DNA from: Alkalicoccus luteus
GTDB taxonomy: Bacteria; Bacillota; Bacilli; Bacillales; Salisediminibacteriaceae
DNA: 39,297 nucleotides
Direction of reading: 5' to 3'
NCBI RefSeq assembly: GCF_012034335.1
Contig: NZ_JAATHJ010000029.1
Coordinates: 1-39,297, forward strand
The notes beneath the pieces are model-generated. The model saw only the letters and a program-made list of their open reading frames with translations, ran no database searches and was not told where the DNA came from. Made by a program: the position numbers and the translations under genes. Positions 7,774-15,535 of this stretch are shown piece by piece. How positions within the stretch are numbered: the stretch's first letter is position 1; each line of letters starts with the position of its first letter.

Positions 7774-7805
7774 GGGACCCGGCTTTGTAAATAAAGCCGG
7801 GTCCC
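7774..7805 (+). terminator. Terminator hairpin, right duplicate flanking repeat B
   Basis: This is an exact copy of the hairpin at 7100-7131 (13-bp stem, 6-nt loop) and is followed by TTTGTTTG. It keeps the T-tract and is probably the working terminator for transcripts that read from the upstream gene through repeat B. Confidence 0.85.
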
Positions 7806-8017
7806 TTTGTTTGCGAGCAGCGCCATACTGCTTGCACGTTTGTTCCTATTTTATGAAGGAGTGCGTCGCATATCCAGCCTTCCTCCGGCTCTTAAATCGG
7901 AAAAGCTGCTCCTCGAGTCCTTAGCTCCCGGATCGCCTTTACCGGCAGGAGGATAAACATGACTGCTTATTCATCATGGAGCGGCTTTCTGAAAAGATGA
8001 TTCAGCTAGCTCCGCTG

Positions 8018-9391
8018 CTATTCCCACATTTTCTTCAAAGTGTTTAATGTTTTCTGCGACGGATTGTATCGAATGGGGAGGTCGAATTTCGTCGTCTGTT
8101 TTAAGATGCTTTTCCGATGAGTAAACGTATCAAAACTGTCCTTGCCGTGATAGGCTCCGTGTCCGCTCTCACCAACACCACCAAACGGCAGATAAGGGGT
8201 GCTGATGTGCATGATGGTGTCATTAATACATCCTCCGCCAAACGAAAGGTTACTGATAATCATCTGTTCTGTGTCCTTGTTTTCGGTAAACAGATAAAGC
8301 GCAAGCGGATTTTGCCTTTCCCGGACGAAATCAAGCACCTCATGCTCATATTGATAAGACACGATCGGCAGAATCGGTCCAAAAATTTCATCTTCCATTA
8401 TCGGATCATCAAGCTGAACATCCATCATGATCGTCGGCTCTACTTTGCGGCTGTCACGGTCAAATGCTCCGCCATAAAGTATTTTTTCTTTATCGAGCAG
8501 GCCTGCAAGCCTGTCAACATGTTCTTCTGAAATGATTCGCGGATAGCTCCGTTTCCCCCGCACTTCCGGACCGAAAAAGCGCTTCGTATACTGAACGACA
8601 AGCTTTAAAAACTTTCGGCGTGACGACTCATGAATCAAGACGTAATCTGGAGCCACGCACGTCTGACCAGCGTTTAAAAATTTTCCCCAGACGATTCGTT
8701 TTGCTGCAAGTTTCAGGTTTGCATCTTCCGTGACGATAGCCGGGTTTTTCCCGCCTAGCTCCAGTGTGACAGGGATCAGCCTCTCTGCCGCTTTCGCCAT
8801 GACCTTTTTACCCGTATGCTTAGATCCGGTAAAAAAGATGTAATCCAGCTTTTGATCCAAAAGTGCTTTTGAGACTTCTGCATCGCCTTCAACGACCGCA
8901 ATATATTCCTCCGGAAAAGTGGCAGTGACGATATCGCGGATGACCATACTCGTGTTTGGCGTCATTTCAGACGGTTTCACAATGGCCGTATTGCCAGCTG
9001 CAATCGCACCGATTAAAGGCGTCATCGCAAGCTGAAACGGGTAATTCCAAGGGCTGATAATCAGTGCTACGCCATACGGATCTTTGTAAACGTAGCTTTT
9101 GCTGCCTACATGGGAAATAGGTGCCTTCTGTTTTTGAGGTGAAGCCCAATAGTCCATGTTTTTGTACATATCTTTAAGTTCGCTGTAAAAGAAGCCGATT
9201 TCAGTTAAGTACGCTTCAAATTCCCCTTTGTTTAAATCTTTCTTCAGCGCCTCCACAATTTGAGACTCCCGCTTCTGTACAGCCTCTTTCAACAGCTGCA
9301 GCTGTCGTTTGCGAAATGCGATTCCGCGCGTGTGACCGCCGTAAAAATACTCTTTTTGTTTACTGACAAGCGCCTGCATCATTTCCTGCAT
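8018..9391 (-). CDS. Aldehyde dehydrogenase family protein
   Basis: An NAD(P)-dependent aldehyde dehydrogenase of 457 aa, the short class-3-like form resembling Bacillus YwdH and coniferyl/fatty aldehyde dehydrogenases. Visible catalytic residues are Asn115 (SPWNYP), Glu211 (LELGGKNPAIV) and the nucleophile Cys245 (NAGQTCVAPDY). The nucleotide-binding segment FFTGSKHTGKKVM is at about 187-199. The C-terminus is soluble with no clear membrane anchor. The ATG at 9391 has GAGGA about 11 nt upstream. The MATE exporter lies upstream on the same strand with a 94-bp gap, so co-transcription is possible. The actual aldehyde is unknown. Confidence 0.93.
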   Translation of the reverse strand: MQEMMQALVSKQKEYFYGGHTRGIAFRKRQLQLLKEAVQKRESQIVEALKKDLNKGEFEAYLTEIGFFYSELKDMYKNMDYWASPQKQKAPISHVGSKSYVYKDPYGVALIISPWNYPFQLAMTPLIGAIAAGNTAIVKPSEMTPNTSMVIRDIVTATFPEEYIAVVEGDAEVSKALLDQKLDYIFFTGSKHTGKKVMAKAAERLIPVTLELGGKNPAIVTEDANLKLAAKRIVWGKFLNAGQTCVAPDYVLIHESSRRKFLKLVVQYTKRFFGPEVRGKRSYPRIISEEHVDRLAGLLDKEKILYGGAFDRDSRKVEPTIMMDVQLDDPIMEDEIFGPILPIVSYQYEHEVLDFVRERQNPLALYLFTENKDTEQMIISNLSFGGGCINDTIMHISTPYLPFGGVGESGHGAYHGKDSFDTFTHRKSILKQTTKFDLPIRYNPSQKTLNTLKKMWE

Positions 9392-9485
9392 CCTATATCA
9401 CGTCCTCATTCAGCATTCCTGCCTGATTAGTCGTCGTTTGGCTCTTCTTGTCACACTTCAGGTTCTTTAAGGACCTGTTCCACTT

Positions 9486-10850
9486 TCAATTGTTCTGCAA
9501 ACGTCCTTGCCGAAAACGCTGTCTGACAACCTTCAGCCGATAAGCAAGCATTGCCGCACAGACAGTCAGTCCTGTAATTAACCCGATCCAGTAACCGAAC
9601 GGTCCTAACGGTGTCCATACTGCTGCAGCATGGCCCGCGGGGAGCCCGATCAGCCAGAATGCTGCCAGAGCCATTAAAAATGGTATGTTCACATCCTTGT
9701 AGCCGCGAAGAACCCCCTGAATCGGGGTATTAATCGCATCCGACATCTGAAAGAAAACGGCATAAAGCAGAAACAGCGTAATCAGTTCTGCCAGCTCTGG
9801 GTCCTGTGTGTAGATAAATGCTGCCGGTTCTCTAAGCAGGTAAATAATCACCGACGCTGCCGCCCCCATAATGGCTGCCCCTATAATGCCTATTTTTGTA
9901 TACGAGTCGGCATCCTGCAGACGCTCTGCACCTGCTTCATACCCGACAGCAATCGTAAGTGCAAATGCAAAACTGAGCGGTATCATGTACAGCAGGCTGG
10001 CAAAGTTCACCGCAGCCTGATGGGCAGCGATTACCTCAGTCGAATATTGACTCATTAACAACGTAACCGCTGAAAAGATGCTCGTCTCAAAAAAGATCGT
10101 CAGCCCAATTGGTGTTCCGAGCATGAGCAGCTCCCGCCACGCACTCATCGAAATACCGCTCCAGCTTTTGTAAATGCTGAAGCCGGAAAACGGACGCACT
10201 CTGGCAGTTGTGTACACAGTGACAGCGAAAATGAACCAGTACGTAACCGCTGAAGCGTACCCGGCTCCAATTCCGCCCAGCTCCGGAAATCCGAATGCTC
10301 CAAAAATCAGCACATAGTTAAAGAAAGTGTTTACCGGAAGAGCCATCAGTGTAATCATCATCGTCGTCCGTGTCTGACCAAGTGAATCAATAAAGCCTCT
10401 CAGCGCATTGTAAATGAACAGCGGCAGCATACCAGCTCCCAGTCCGATGAGGTAGTGTTTCGCTATGTACGCTGCTTCCGGCTCTAAATTCATGAGTGCA
10501 AGCACTGGGTCCAGCAGAAAAAAGCCGAGTACTGCTACTGCAGCTGTCAGTCCAACAGCAAGCCATATACCCTGCTGGACGTAAAACGCTGTTTTTTCAC
10601 TTCTTCCCGCTCCCGCATTTTGCGCCAGAATAGGGGTGAGTGCCATTAATATTCCCGAAATGCCCGTTAAAATCGGAATCCACAAAGAACTTCCAACGGC
10701 TACTCCTGCCAGATCAACAGCACCGGCATGTCCGGACATGGCTGTATCAATAAAATTCATCATATACAGGCCGACTTGCGTTACAAGTATCGGCCACATC
10801 ACGGAAGCCAGCAGAGCCAGCTTTTCTTTTCCTGAAAAAGTCTCACGCAT
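9486..10850 (-). CDS. MATE family multidrug/sodium antiporter
   Basis: A 454-aa integral membrane protein with 12 predicted helices in two homologous halves, typical of NorM-type MATE exporters that use Na+ or H+ gradients to expel cationic drugs. Diagnostic segments are the N-terminal MWPILVTQVGLYMMNFIDTAMSGH and the inter-helix motif PIQGVLRGYKD near residue 375. The ribosome site GGAGAGGA lies 10 nt before the ATG. The HTH-TPR regulator lies upstream on the same strand with an 83-bp gap, so that regulator may control or be co-transcribed with the exporter. Substrate specificity cannot be read from sequence. Confidence 0.93.
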   Translation of the reverse strand: MRETFSGKEKLALLASVMWPILVTQVGLYMMNFIDTAMSGHAGAVDLAGVAVGSSLWIPILTGISGILMALTPILAQNAGAGRSEKTAFYVQQGIWLAVGLTAAVAVLGFFLLDPVLALMNLEPEAAYIAKHYLIGLGAGMLPLFIYNALRGFIDSLGQTRTTMMITLMALPVNTFFNYVLIFGAFGFPELGGIGAGYASAVTYWFIFAVTVYTTARVRPFSGFSIYKSWSGISMSAWRELLMLGTPIGLTIFFETSIFSAVTLLMSQYSTEVIAAHQAAVNFASLLYMIPLSFAFALTIAVGYEAGAERLQDADSYTKIGIIGAAIMGAAASVIIYLLREPAAFIYTQDPELAELITLFLLYAVFFQMSDAINTPIQGVLRGYKDVNIPFLMALAAFWLIGLPAGHAAAVWTPLGPFGYWIGLITGLTVCAAMLAYRLKVVRQRFRQGRLQNN

Positions 10851-10933
10851 TCATGACATGTCCTCTCCTGCTGAATAACGGGTTAATCATATCACAATTC
10901 GGCGTAAGGCAGGGAAAGACTGCTTCCTGCCGG

Positions 10934-12166
10934 TTATTCAGGGGAGAGCTTGTTTCCTGCCTTCGTCCTCCAATACAGAGCCTCCTGCAAATCTTTTTCT
11001 GCCAGAGCGTGATCAGCCAGCCAATTATAAAAATAAAGACAATGCTTCCACTGGATGCATGTTTCAAAATAAGGGAGAATGTTCACGACAATTTTTTTCG
11101 TTTCCTGACTATGCTGACTGCATAAACTGGCAAGAAACATAAAAAGGTGCTTCCAGCCAACATCGCGGGAGGAAAGCGGATATGATGTTTCGAATTCATG
11201 GATCGTCGCCTGTGCGTGTGCAGTCCAGGTACGTGCATCTTCATACATTTCCATTTCAAGGAAGACGTGTACGAGCTCATAAATCACTTCAAGCCGGTCC
11301 ATGCCTTTACGTGAGCGGTAGCTTCTCTGCAGCATAGCGGCAGCTTCTGCAGTTTTCCCTCGCTGTCTGAAGTATCTCCCTTTCATCAGCGACGTACGCT
11401 CTCCCGCTTCAGATGCTGTGTGCTGCTGAAGGAGCATCAATTCATGGTCTCCCTCCTGCTTCAACCCCGTCATAAACAATGCTTCCGCTGCAATTTCCAT
11501 CGCTTTTGTGCAGCGGACCATGTCCCCGGTTTCTGCCGCCATCCTGATACAGGAAGCGGCGTGCAAATAAGATCCTTCGCCATTTTCTGATTCAAGCATA
11601 GCTTGTGCTGTATGAAGGTGAAGATCCGCCATTTCTTCCGACGGCTGATTCATATCTCCGGCAGCACAGCAGGCCTGCAGCAGACTCAGGGAAGCATGCT
11701 CGGGCCAGCCGTCCATATAATATAAAATACCTCTTGCTTTATAAAGCAGAAACCTTACTCTGCTGTCTGCCGGACGTTCCTTTTCCGCCTGCCTGTAAAG
11801 TCTCCAGGCAGCTACAGAGAGATACGGCTTGCTGATAAGCTGACGCAGCTTTAGTACGAGCAGCAAAGCTTTTTCGTTTTTACCTGCGTCAGAAGTAAGA
11901 GACGGCAGTGTCAGCTCCTCCCCGTCCGCAAGCAGATCTTTGTGTAGCTGCAACAGCTCTGTCAGATTATTTTCCTGATGCCTTTCGGTTATTCCTCCTC
12001 CAATCTGCAGCCGTTCACGAAGCGCCGAAGCCAGATTTTCGTCTGGAACTACTCTCCCATTTTCGATTTTACTGTAATAGGAAACAGAGCAAAGCCCCTG
12101 GCAGACCTCGGCCTGTTTCAGCTGCAGTTTTTTCCGTTTCGCTTTCAATTGTCTCCACACGGTCAT
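10934..12166 (-). CDS. HTH-TPR transcriptional regulator, NprR-like (RRNPP type)
   Basis: A 410-aa protein with an N-terminal XRE-type helix-turn-helix (about residues 8-55), notably CQGLCSVSYYSKIENGRVVP. This closely resembles NprR and related Bacillus quorum-sensing regulators. The rest is alpha-helical and consistent with tetratricopeptide repeats, the peptide-binding part of RRNPP proteins. These regulators usually respond to a short secreted peptide encoded next to them. I found no convincing peptide precursor in the 83 bp downstream or in the upstream intergenic region. The signal could be encoded elsewhere, or the protein may not sense a peptide. The same-strand MATE exporter downstream is the obvious candidate target. 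Confidence 0.82.
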   Translation of the reverse strand: MTVWRQLKAKRKKLQLKQAEVCQGLCSVSYYSKIENGRVVPDENLASALRERLQIGGGITERHQENNLTELLQLHKDLLADGEELTLPSLTSDAGKNEKALLLVLKLRQLISKPYLSVAAWRLYRQAEKERPADSRVRFLLYKARGILYYMDGWPEHASLSLLQACCAAGDMNQPSEEMADLHLHTAQAMLESENGEGSYLHAASCIRMAAETGDMVRCTKAMEIAAEALFMTGLKQEGDHELMLLQQHTASEAGERTSLMKGRYFRQRGKTAEAAAMLQRSYRSRKGMDRLEVIYELVHVFLEMEMYEDARTWTAHAQATIHEFETSYPLSSRDVGWKHLFMFLASLCSQHSQETKKIVVNILPYFETCIQWKHCLYFYNWLADHALAEKDLQEALYWRTKAGNKLSPE

Positions 12167-12499
12167 CAGTCCTTATCTAAACCTTAAAATGGTAATTAAT
12201 TCGATTTATTATACCTTATCATCTCCATCTTTTGCATGATTAAATCGCTTTATCTCACCTCTATAAAAAATAATTCTGCAGAGGTTGAGATCGGAATCAG
12301 CACTTACAGCCCGGACTATGAAGCTAAAGACTGAGACTCTTAGACTCACTGGAGCACCTGATTTGCTCCTGGTTCACAGGACGTCTGATGTGTTTGATGA
12401 TTTTATAGAATTTTTGATACGGAAAACGGTACAAAACGTTGTATGGTCGTAGAATGTAGTTTAGTAGGAAAGCAAATAAGTGAACGGAGGAAGATAGTT
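12167..12499. other. Intergenic region between the regulator and mreBH
   Basis: This AT-rich divergent region must carry the promoters of both flanking genes. A small hairpin (GGAGCA with TGCTCC) lies at 12350-12368 without a T-run. A weak candidate sigma-A promoter for mreBH is TTGATA at 12414-12419 with TTGTAT at 12439-12444, but the 19-bp spacer is poor. A 32-codon ORF at 12236-12334 has no ribosome site and no signal peptide. No clear sigma-I promoter was recognised. Confidence 0.45.
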
Positions 12500-13504
12500 A
12501 TGTTTTCAGCTATGCAGATAGGAATTGACCTAGGAACCGCAAACCTGCTCGTATATACAAAAGAGAAGGGCATGATTTTAAACGAACCGTCCGTCGTTGC
12601 TCTTGATACCGGAACTGGCGAGGTGCTTGCTGTAGGAGAAGAAGCAAAGCAGATGGTTGGCAAAACACCAGGTAACATCGTAGCAATCCGTCCGATGAAA
12701 GACGGAGTAATTGCTGATTATGACGTAACGACCGACTTAATTAAGCATCTAATGCGAAAAGCATCCAAAAAGCTCGGCACCGCCATTCGCAAGCCTAATG
12801 TGATTGTTTGTACCCCATCCGGGGCGACTTCCGTTGAAAAGCGTGCCATCCAGGATGCCGTGCGTCAGAGCGGTGCTAAAGACGTACAATTAATTGAAGA
12901 ACCGGTTGCGGCAGCAATTGGAGCAGGTCTTCCAGTAGAAGAACCTGTGGCAAACGTCATTGTCGATATCGGCGGAGGAACAACTGAAGTCGCGATTATT
13001 TCTTTCGGCGGCATCGTGTCCAGTCACTCGCTCCGAGTAGGAGGCGACCGTCTTGATGAAGACATTGTCCAGTACATTCGTAAAAAATATCACCTGATGA
13101 TCGGCACACGTACATCTGAAGAAATCAAAATGGAGATCGGCCATGCACTTGTGGAGCATGAAGAGCAAAAAATGGAGATTCGCGGAAGAGACCTCGTCAG
13201 CGGGCTGCCGCATACAATTGAAATCACGTCCACCGAAATACAGGAAGCGATTCACGAGGCAATGCAGCAAATTCTGGAGACAATTAAAGCTACACTTGAA
13301 GACTGTCCTCCGGAGCTCAGTGGAGACATTGTCGACCGAGGTGTGATGCTTACCGGCGGCGGATCACTGCTGCAAGGAATGGAGCAGTGGCTGTCCGATG
13401 AAATCGTAGTACCGGTTCACCAGGCACCTAACCCACTCGAGTCTGTGGCCATTGGAACCGGAAAATCACTGAAAATGCTGAAGAGCCTCCGAAAAGCAAA
13501 TTAA
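12500..13504 (+). CDS. mreBH: MreB-family actin homologue MreBH
   Basis: A bacterial actin that forms membrane-associated filaments and guides lateral cell-wall synthesis and autolysin placement. The 334 residues show the ATPase motifs: phosphate 1 ([18 protein letters not shown], from residue 7), phosphate 2 ([19 protein letters not shown]) and the adenosine motif ([14 protein letters not shown]). [20 protein letters not shown] and the [20 protein letters not shown] stretch match B. subtilis MreBH more closely than MreB or Mbl as I recall them. It is monocistronic, not in an mreBCD cluster, which also fits MreBH. The ATG at 12500 is supported by CGGAGGA 8 nt upstream; in-frame codons further upstream lack this site. 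Confidence 0.93.
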   Translation: MFSAMQIGIDLGTANLLVYTKEKGMILNEPSVVALDTGTGEVLAVGEEAKQMVGKTPGNIVAIRPMKDGVIADYDVTTDLIKHLMRKASKKLGTAIRKPNVIVCTPSGATSVEKRAIQDAVRQSGAKDVQLIEEPVAAAIGAGLPVEEPVANVIVDIGGGTTEVAIISFGGIVSSHSLRVGGDRLDEDIVQYIRKKYHLMIGTRTSEEIKMEIGHALVEHEEQKMEIRGRDLVSGLPHTIEITSTEIQEAIHEAMQQILETIKATLEDCPPELSGDIVDRGVMLTGGGSLLQGMEQWLSDEIVVPVHQAPNPLESVAIGTGKSLKMLKSLRKAN

Positions 13505-13518
13505 CGCCGCTTGGAACG

Positions 13519-13564
13519 AAAAAAGAGCTGTGCTCCCGAAAAATCGGTGTGCGCAGCTCTTTTT
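13519..13564. terminator. Bidirectional terminator between mreBH and the carbonic anhydrase gene
   Basis: The arms AAAAGAGCTGTGC and GCGCAGCTCTTTT pair with one G-T wobble around a 17-nt loop. There is an A-run on one side and a T-run on the other, so the hairpin can serve both converging genes. Confidence 0.85.
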
Positions 13565-13572
13565 AAATTCAA

Positions 13573-14157
13573 TTATTCAAATACATCTTCTTCAGGCTTC
13601 ACGACCCACTCAAGCTCGCCGTTCTCAATGTGAAACAACGCTCCAAAAACTGGCACCTGACGCTCAGCCTGCTTATAAACGTCCAGCTGCTGAACCTTTT
13701 GTACCTGTTTCTCGACATTGTAACGCTCCAGCGTTTCCCCGTCTTCCGGGACTTCTCCTGCAAAATCACTGACAGAAGTACGTACGTGTTGAATCCAGTT
13801 TTCGAGCACCTCTGGATGAGAATCGGCTTTAGTTGCCTGAACGCCGCCACAGTGAGTATGCCCTAAAATAAGGACATAATTGACCTTCAGTACGTTAATC
13901 GCGTAATACAAGCTTGACTCTACGCTTTCATCTCCTTCAACAACTTGATTAGCGATGTTGCGGTGGATGAAAAGCCGCCCCAGCGGCTGACCTGTTACTG
14001 TAGTCGGCGAGGTACGGGAGTCGCAGCATGCTAAAACATAAAATGTTGGCGACTGACCTTTGGAAAGTTCCTCGAAATATGCTTTATTCTCCTGCAATTG
14101 TTTATCTTTAAATTCCTGCTGGGCTTTTTCCATATCATTTACTTTCATAATCTGCAT
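13573..14157 (-). CDS. Beta-class carbonic anhydrase
   Basis: A zinc enzyme (194 aa) that interconverts CO2 and bicarbonate in the cytosol. The zinc ligands are visible as Cys45 in CCDSRTSP, with the Asp46-Arg48 dyad, then His100 and Cys103 in HTHCGG. The protein is short but complete, like other Bacillus beta-carbonic anhydrases. The start is ambiguous: GGAGG lies 3 nt from the first ATG (14157) and 12 nt from an in-frame ATG at 14148, so the protein may begin MKVNDMEK. It converges with mreBH on a shared terminator. Bicarbonate supply and pH homeostasis are the likely roles. Confidence 0.94.
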   Translation of the reverse strand: MQIMKVNDMEKAQQEFKDKQLQENKAYFEELSKGQSPTFYVLACCDSRTSPTTVTGQPLGRLFIHRNIANQVVEGDESVESSLYYAINVLKVNYVLILGHTHCGGVQATKADSHPEVLENWIQHVRTSVSDFAGEVPEDGETLERYNVEKQVQKVQQLDVYKQAERQVPVFGALFHIENGELEWVVKPEEDVFE

Positions 14158-14252
14158 AACCCTCCAGTTCGTCCGGCTAAGCGGCGGTTTTCAAATAGTA
14201 TCGCAAAAAGAGAGGCACAGCGCAAGCACCATTCAATAAACGGCGCGCCACG

Positions 14253-14288
14253 AAAAAAGGCATGCCCATTATACAATGTACATGCCTT
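14253..14288 (-). terminator. Terminator of the lmo0937-type gene
   Basis: Read on the minus strand, AAGGCATG pairs with CATGCCTT around a 16-nt loop and is followed by a run of Ts. It lies just beyond the stop codon of the 45-aa membrane protein. Confidence 0.65.
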
Positions 14289-14292
14289 ACAT

Positions 14293-14430
14293 TCAGCGTC
14301 CCCGGATCATCCGGATAATGAAGACGACAAGTACAATAATTAATAGTAAATGAATAAAGCCGCCCGCTACATCAATGACTAAACCAACCAGCCAGATCAG
14401 AAGCAGGATTGAAATAATTGTCCAAAGCAT
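14293..14430 (-). CDS. lmo0937-type 45-aa membrane micro-protein
   Basis: A 45-codon gene starting MLWTIISILLLIWLVGLVID and ending VFIIRMIRGR. It has a strong GGAGGAGAGGAC site just before the ATG. Two very hydrophobic segments (residues 2-20 and 26-41) are separated by a short VAGGFIH turn, with a basic C-terminus. This is the pattern of the lmo0937 family of small Firmicute membrane proteins, whose function is unknown. I recall that the Listeria member is stress-inducible, but this is not verified. A candidate sigma-B-like promoter lies upstream at 14463-14488. The lipid kinase gene is upstream on the same strand, so read-through is also possible. Confidence 0.88.
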   Translation of the reverse strand: MLWTIISILLLIWLVGLVIDVAGGFIHLLLIIVLVVFIIRMIRGR

Positions 14431-14462
14431 GTCCTCTCCTCCTTTCAATCATCTAATGTACT

Positions 14463-14488
14463 ATTTCCTATTTCCTTTTGGATGAAAC
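14463..14488 (-). promoter_or_regulatory. Candidate sigma-B-like promoter of the micro-protein gene
   Basis: On the minus strand GTTTCA is followed after 14 nt by GGAAAT, about 32 bp from the gene's ATG. This resembles the general-stress consensus GTTTaa-N12-15-GGGwAw, but the -10 element is imperfect. The call is tentative. Confidence 0.3.
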
Positions 14489-14496
14489 CTTGTATA

Positions 14497-15384
14497 TCAC
14501 CAACCGGTAATAAACGGAATTCTCTGTTTTAATATGCTGATTTCTACTGTACCTGCTTCGCGCAGTTCACCATCCAGATCCAGTTTTTTAGGGGGATCGG
14601 TATCCAGCATGATGCTACTGCCCTGCAGCCATGTAACATTCTCAGCATCTTCGATCGATGTGGAAGTGAGCTTTTGCTGCAGCCACTCGCCGAAAACGGA
14701 CCTGCCTCCCATTTTGACGATGAACAGGTCCAGCTTTCCGTCTGTCATGCTGATCGTTTCAGAAGGAAGCTCCGATGTGCCTAAAAACCCTCCATTTGCA
14801 GCCAGAATCATAATGGCTTCTCCGCGGTAGTGCTCGCCATCGACTTCCATCGAGTAGGAGAAGGGCTGCGCTTCTTTCATCGTCTGCCAGGCGCTGACAA
14901 AATAGCTGACTCTACCTGTTTTTTCTTTTAAATCCGGGTCAATATTTTCAGATGTATCTGCAATTAGGCCAAGTCCTGCAAAATTAATAAATGCTTCATC
15001 TCCGCATAAACCGGCATCGAGCAGCACTGGTTCTTTTCCTATAGAAGCTTTACATGCCTCCAGAGGTTTCAGCGGCAGCTGCAGCGATCGGGCCGTATCG
15101 TTACAGGTTCCGGCGGGAAGCACCGCGACTTCCGGTATGCTTTTTCTTGTCCGGATGCCTTCTACAGCTAAATGTACAGTGCCATCCCCGCCGAGAACCC
15201 AGAGCTTGTCCATAAGATGCTCGTCGTTTCGCAGAAACAGCAGTGTTTCTTCAGCCGTTTCCCCGGTGAATACTTCCAGTGTGTCCACTTCCGTCCGGAT
15301 CACTTCCTGCAGTTCTTCCAGCAGACTGTCCTCAGCAGCATTTCCTGCCTGACGATTATGAAGAAGGACGCCTTTTTTCCCCAT
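14497..15384 (-). CDS. Diacylglycerol kinase family lipid kinase (YegS/BmrU type)
   Basis: A 295-aa soluble lipid kinase. The ATP-binding motif GGDGT is at residues 65-69, preceded by LWVLG. The substrate-loop motif LPAGTCNDTARSLQLP is at 89-104. Family members phosphorylate diacylglycerol (DgkB) or related lipids and recycle diacylglycerol left by lipoteichoic acid synthesis. Overall length and motif spacing match the YegS/Rv2252/BmrU branch; equivalence to DgkB itself is not established. The ribosome site GGAAGGTG precedes the ATG. It is divergent from a membrane glycosyltransferase gene, which may share an envelope-lipid theme. Confidence 0.9.
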   Translation of the reverse strand: MGKKGVLLHNRQAGNAAEDSLLEELQEVIRTEVDTLEVFTGETAEETLLFLRNDEHLMDKLWVLGGDGTVHLAVEGIRTRKSIPEVAVLPAGTCNDTARSLQLPLKPLEACKASIGKEPVLLDAGLCGDEAFINFAGLGLIADTSENIDPDLKEKTGRVSYFVSAWQTMKEAQPFSYSMEVDGEHYRGEAIMILAANGGFLGTSELPSETISMTDGKLDLFIVKMGGRSVFGEWLQQKLTSTSIEDAENVTWLQGSSIMLDTDPPKKLDLDGELREAGTVEISILKQRIPFITGW

Positions 15385-15535
15385 CCTGGTTCACCTTCCC
15401 CCGATTCATATTCTGTGAATAATATGTCTCTTTCCCTTTTTAAGGAATGAGCAATCATTTCCCGTTTTAGCAGTGCAAGTGAATAGGTAATGAAGGCTGA
15501 TCGTGATAAACTTACGGGCAAGAGGTGATGTACTT

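Noticed and set aside
7959-8000. Short ORF of 13 codons (starting MTAYSSWSG) behind a good AGGAGG site
   Set aside because: Too short and not upstream of a same-strand gene, so it cannot be a leader peptide for anything visible. Probably chance.
12236-12334. ORF of 32 codons considered as a signalling-peptide precursor for the NprR-like regulator
   Set aside because: It has no ribosome binding site, no signal peptide and lies on the opposite strand upstream of the regulator.
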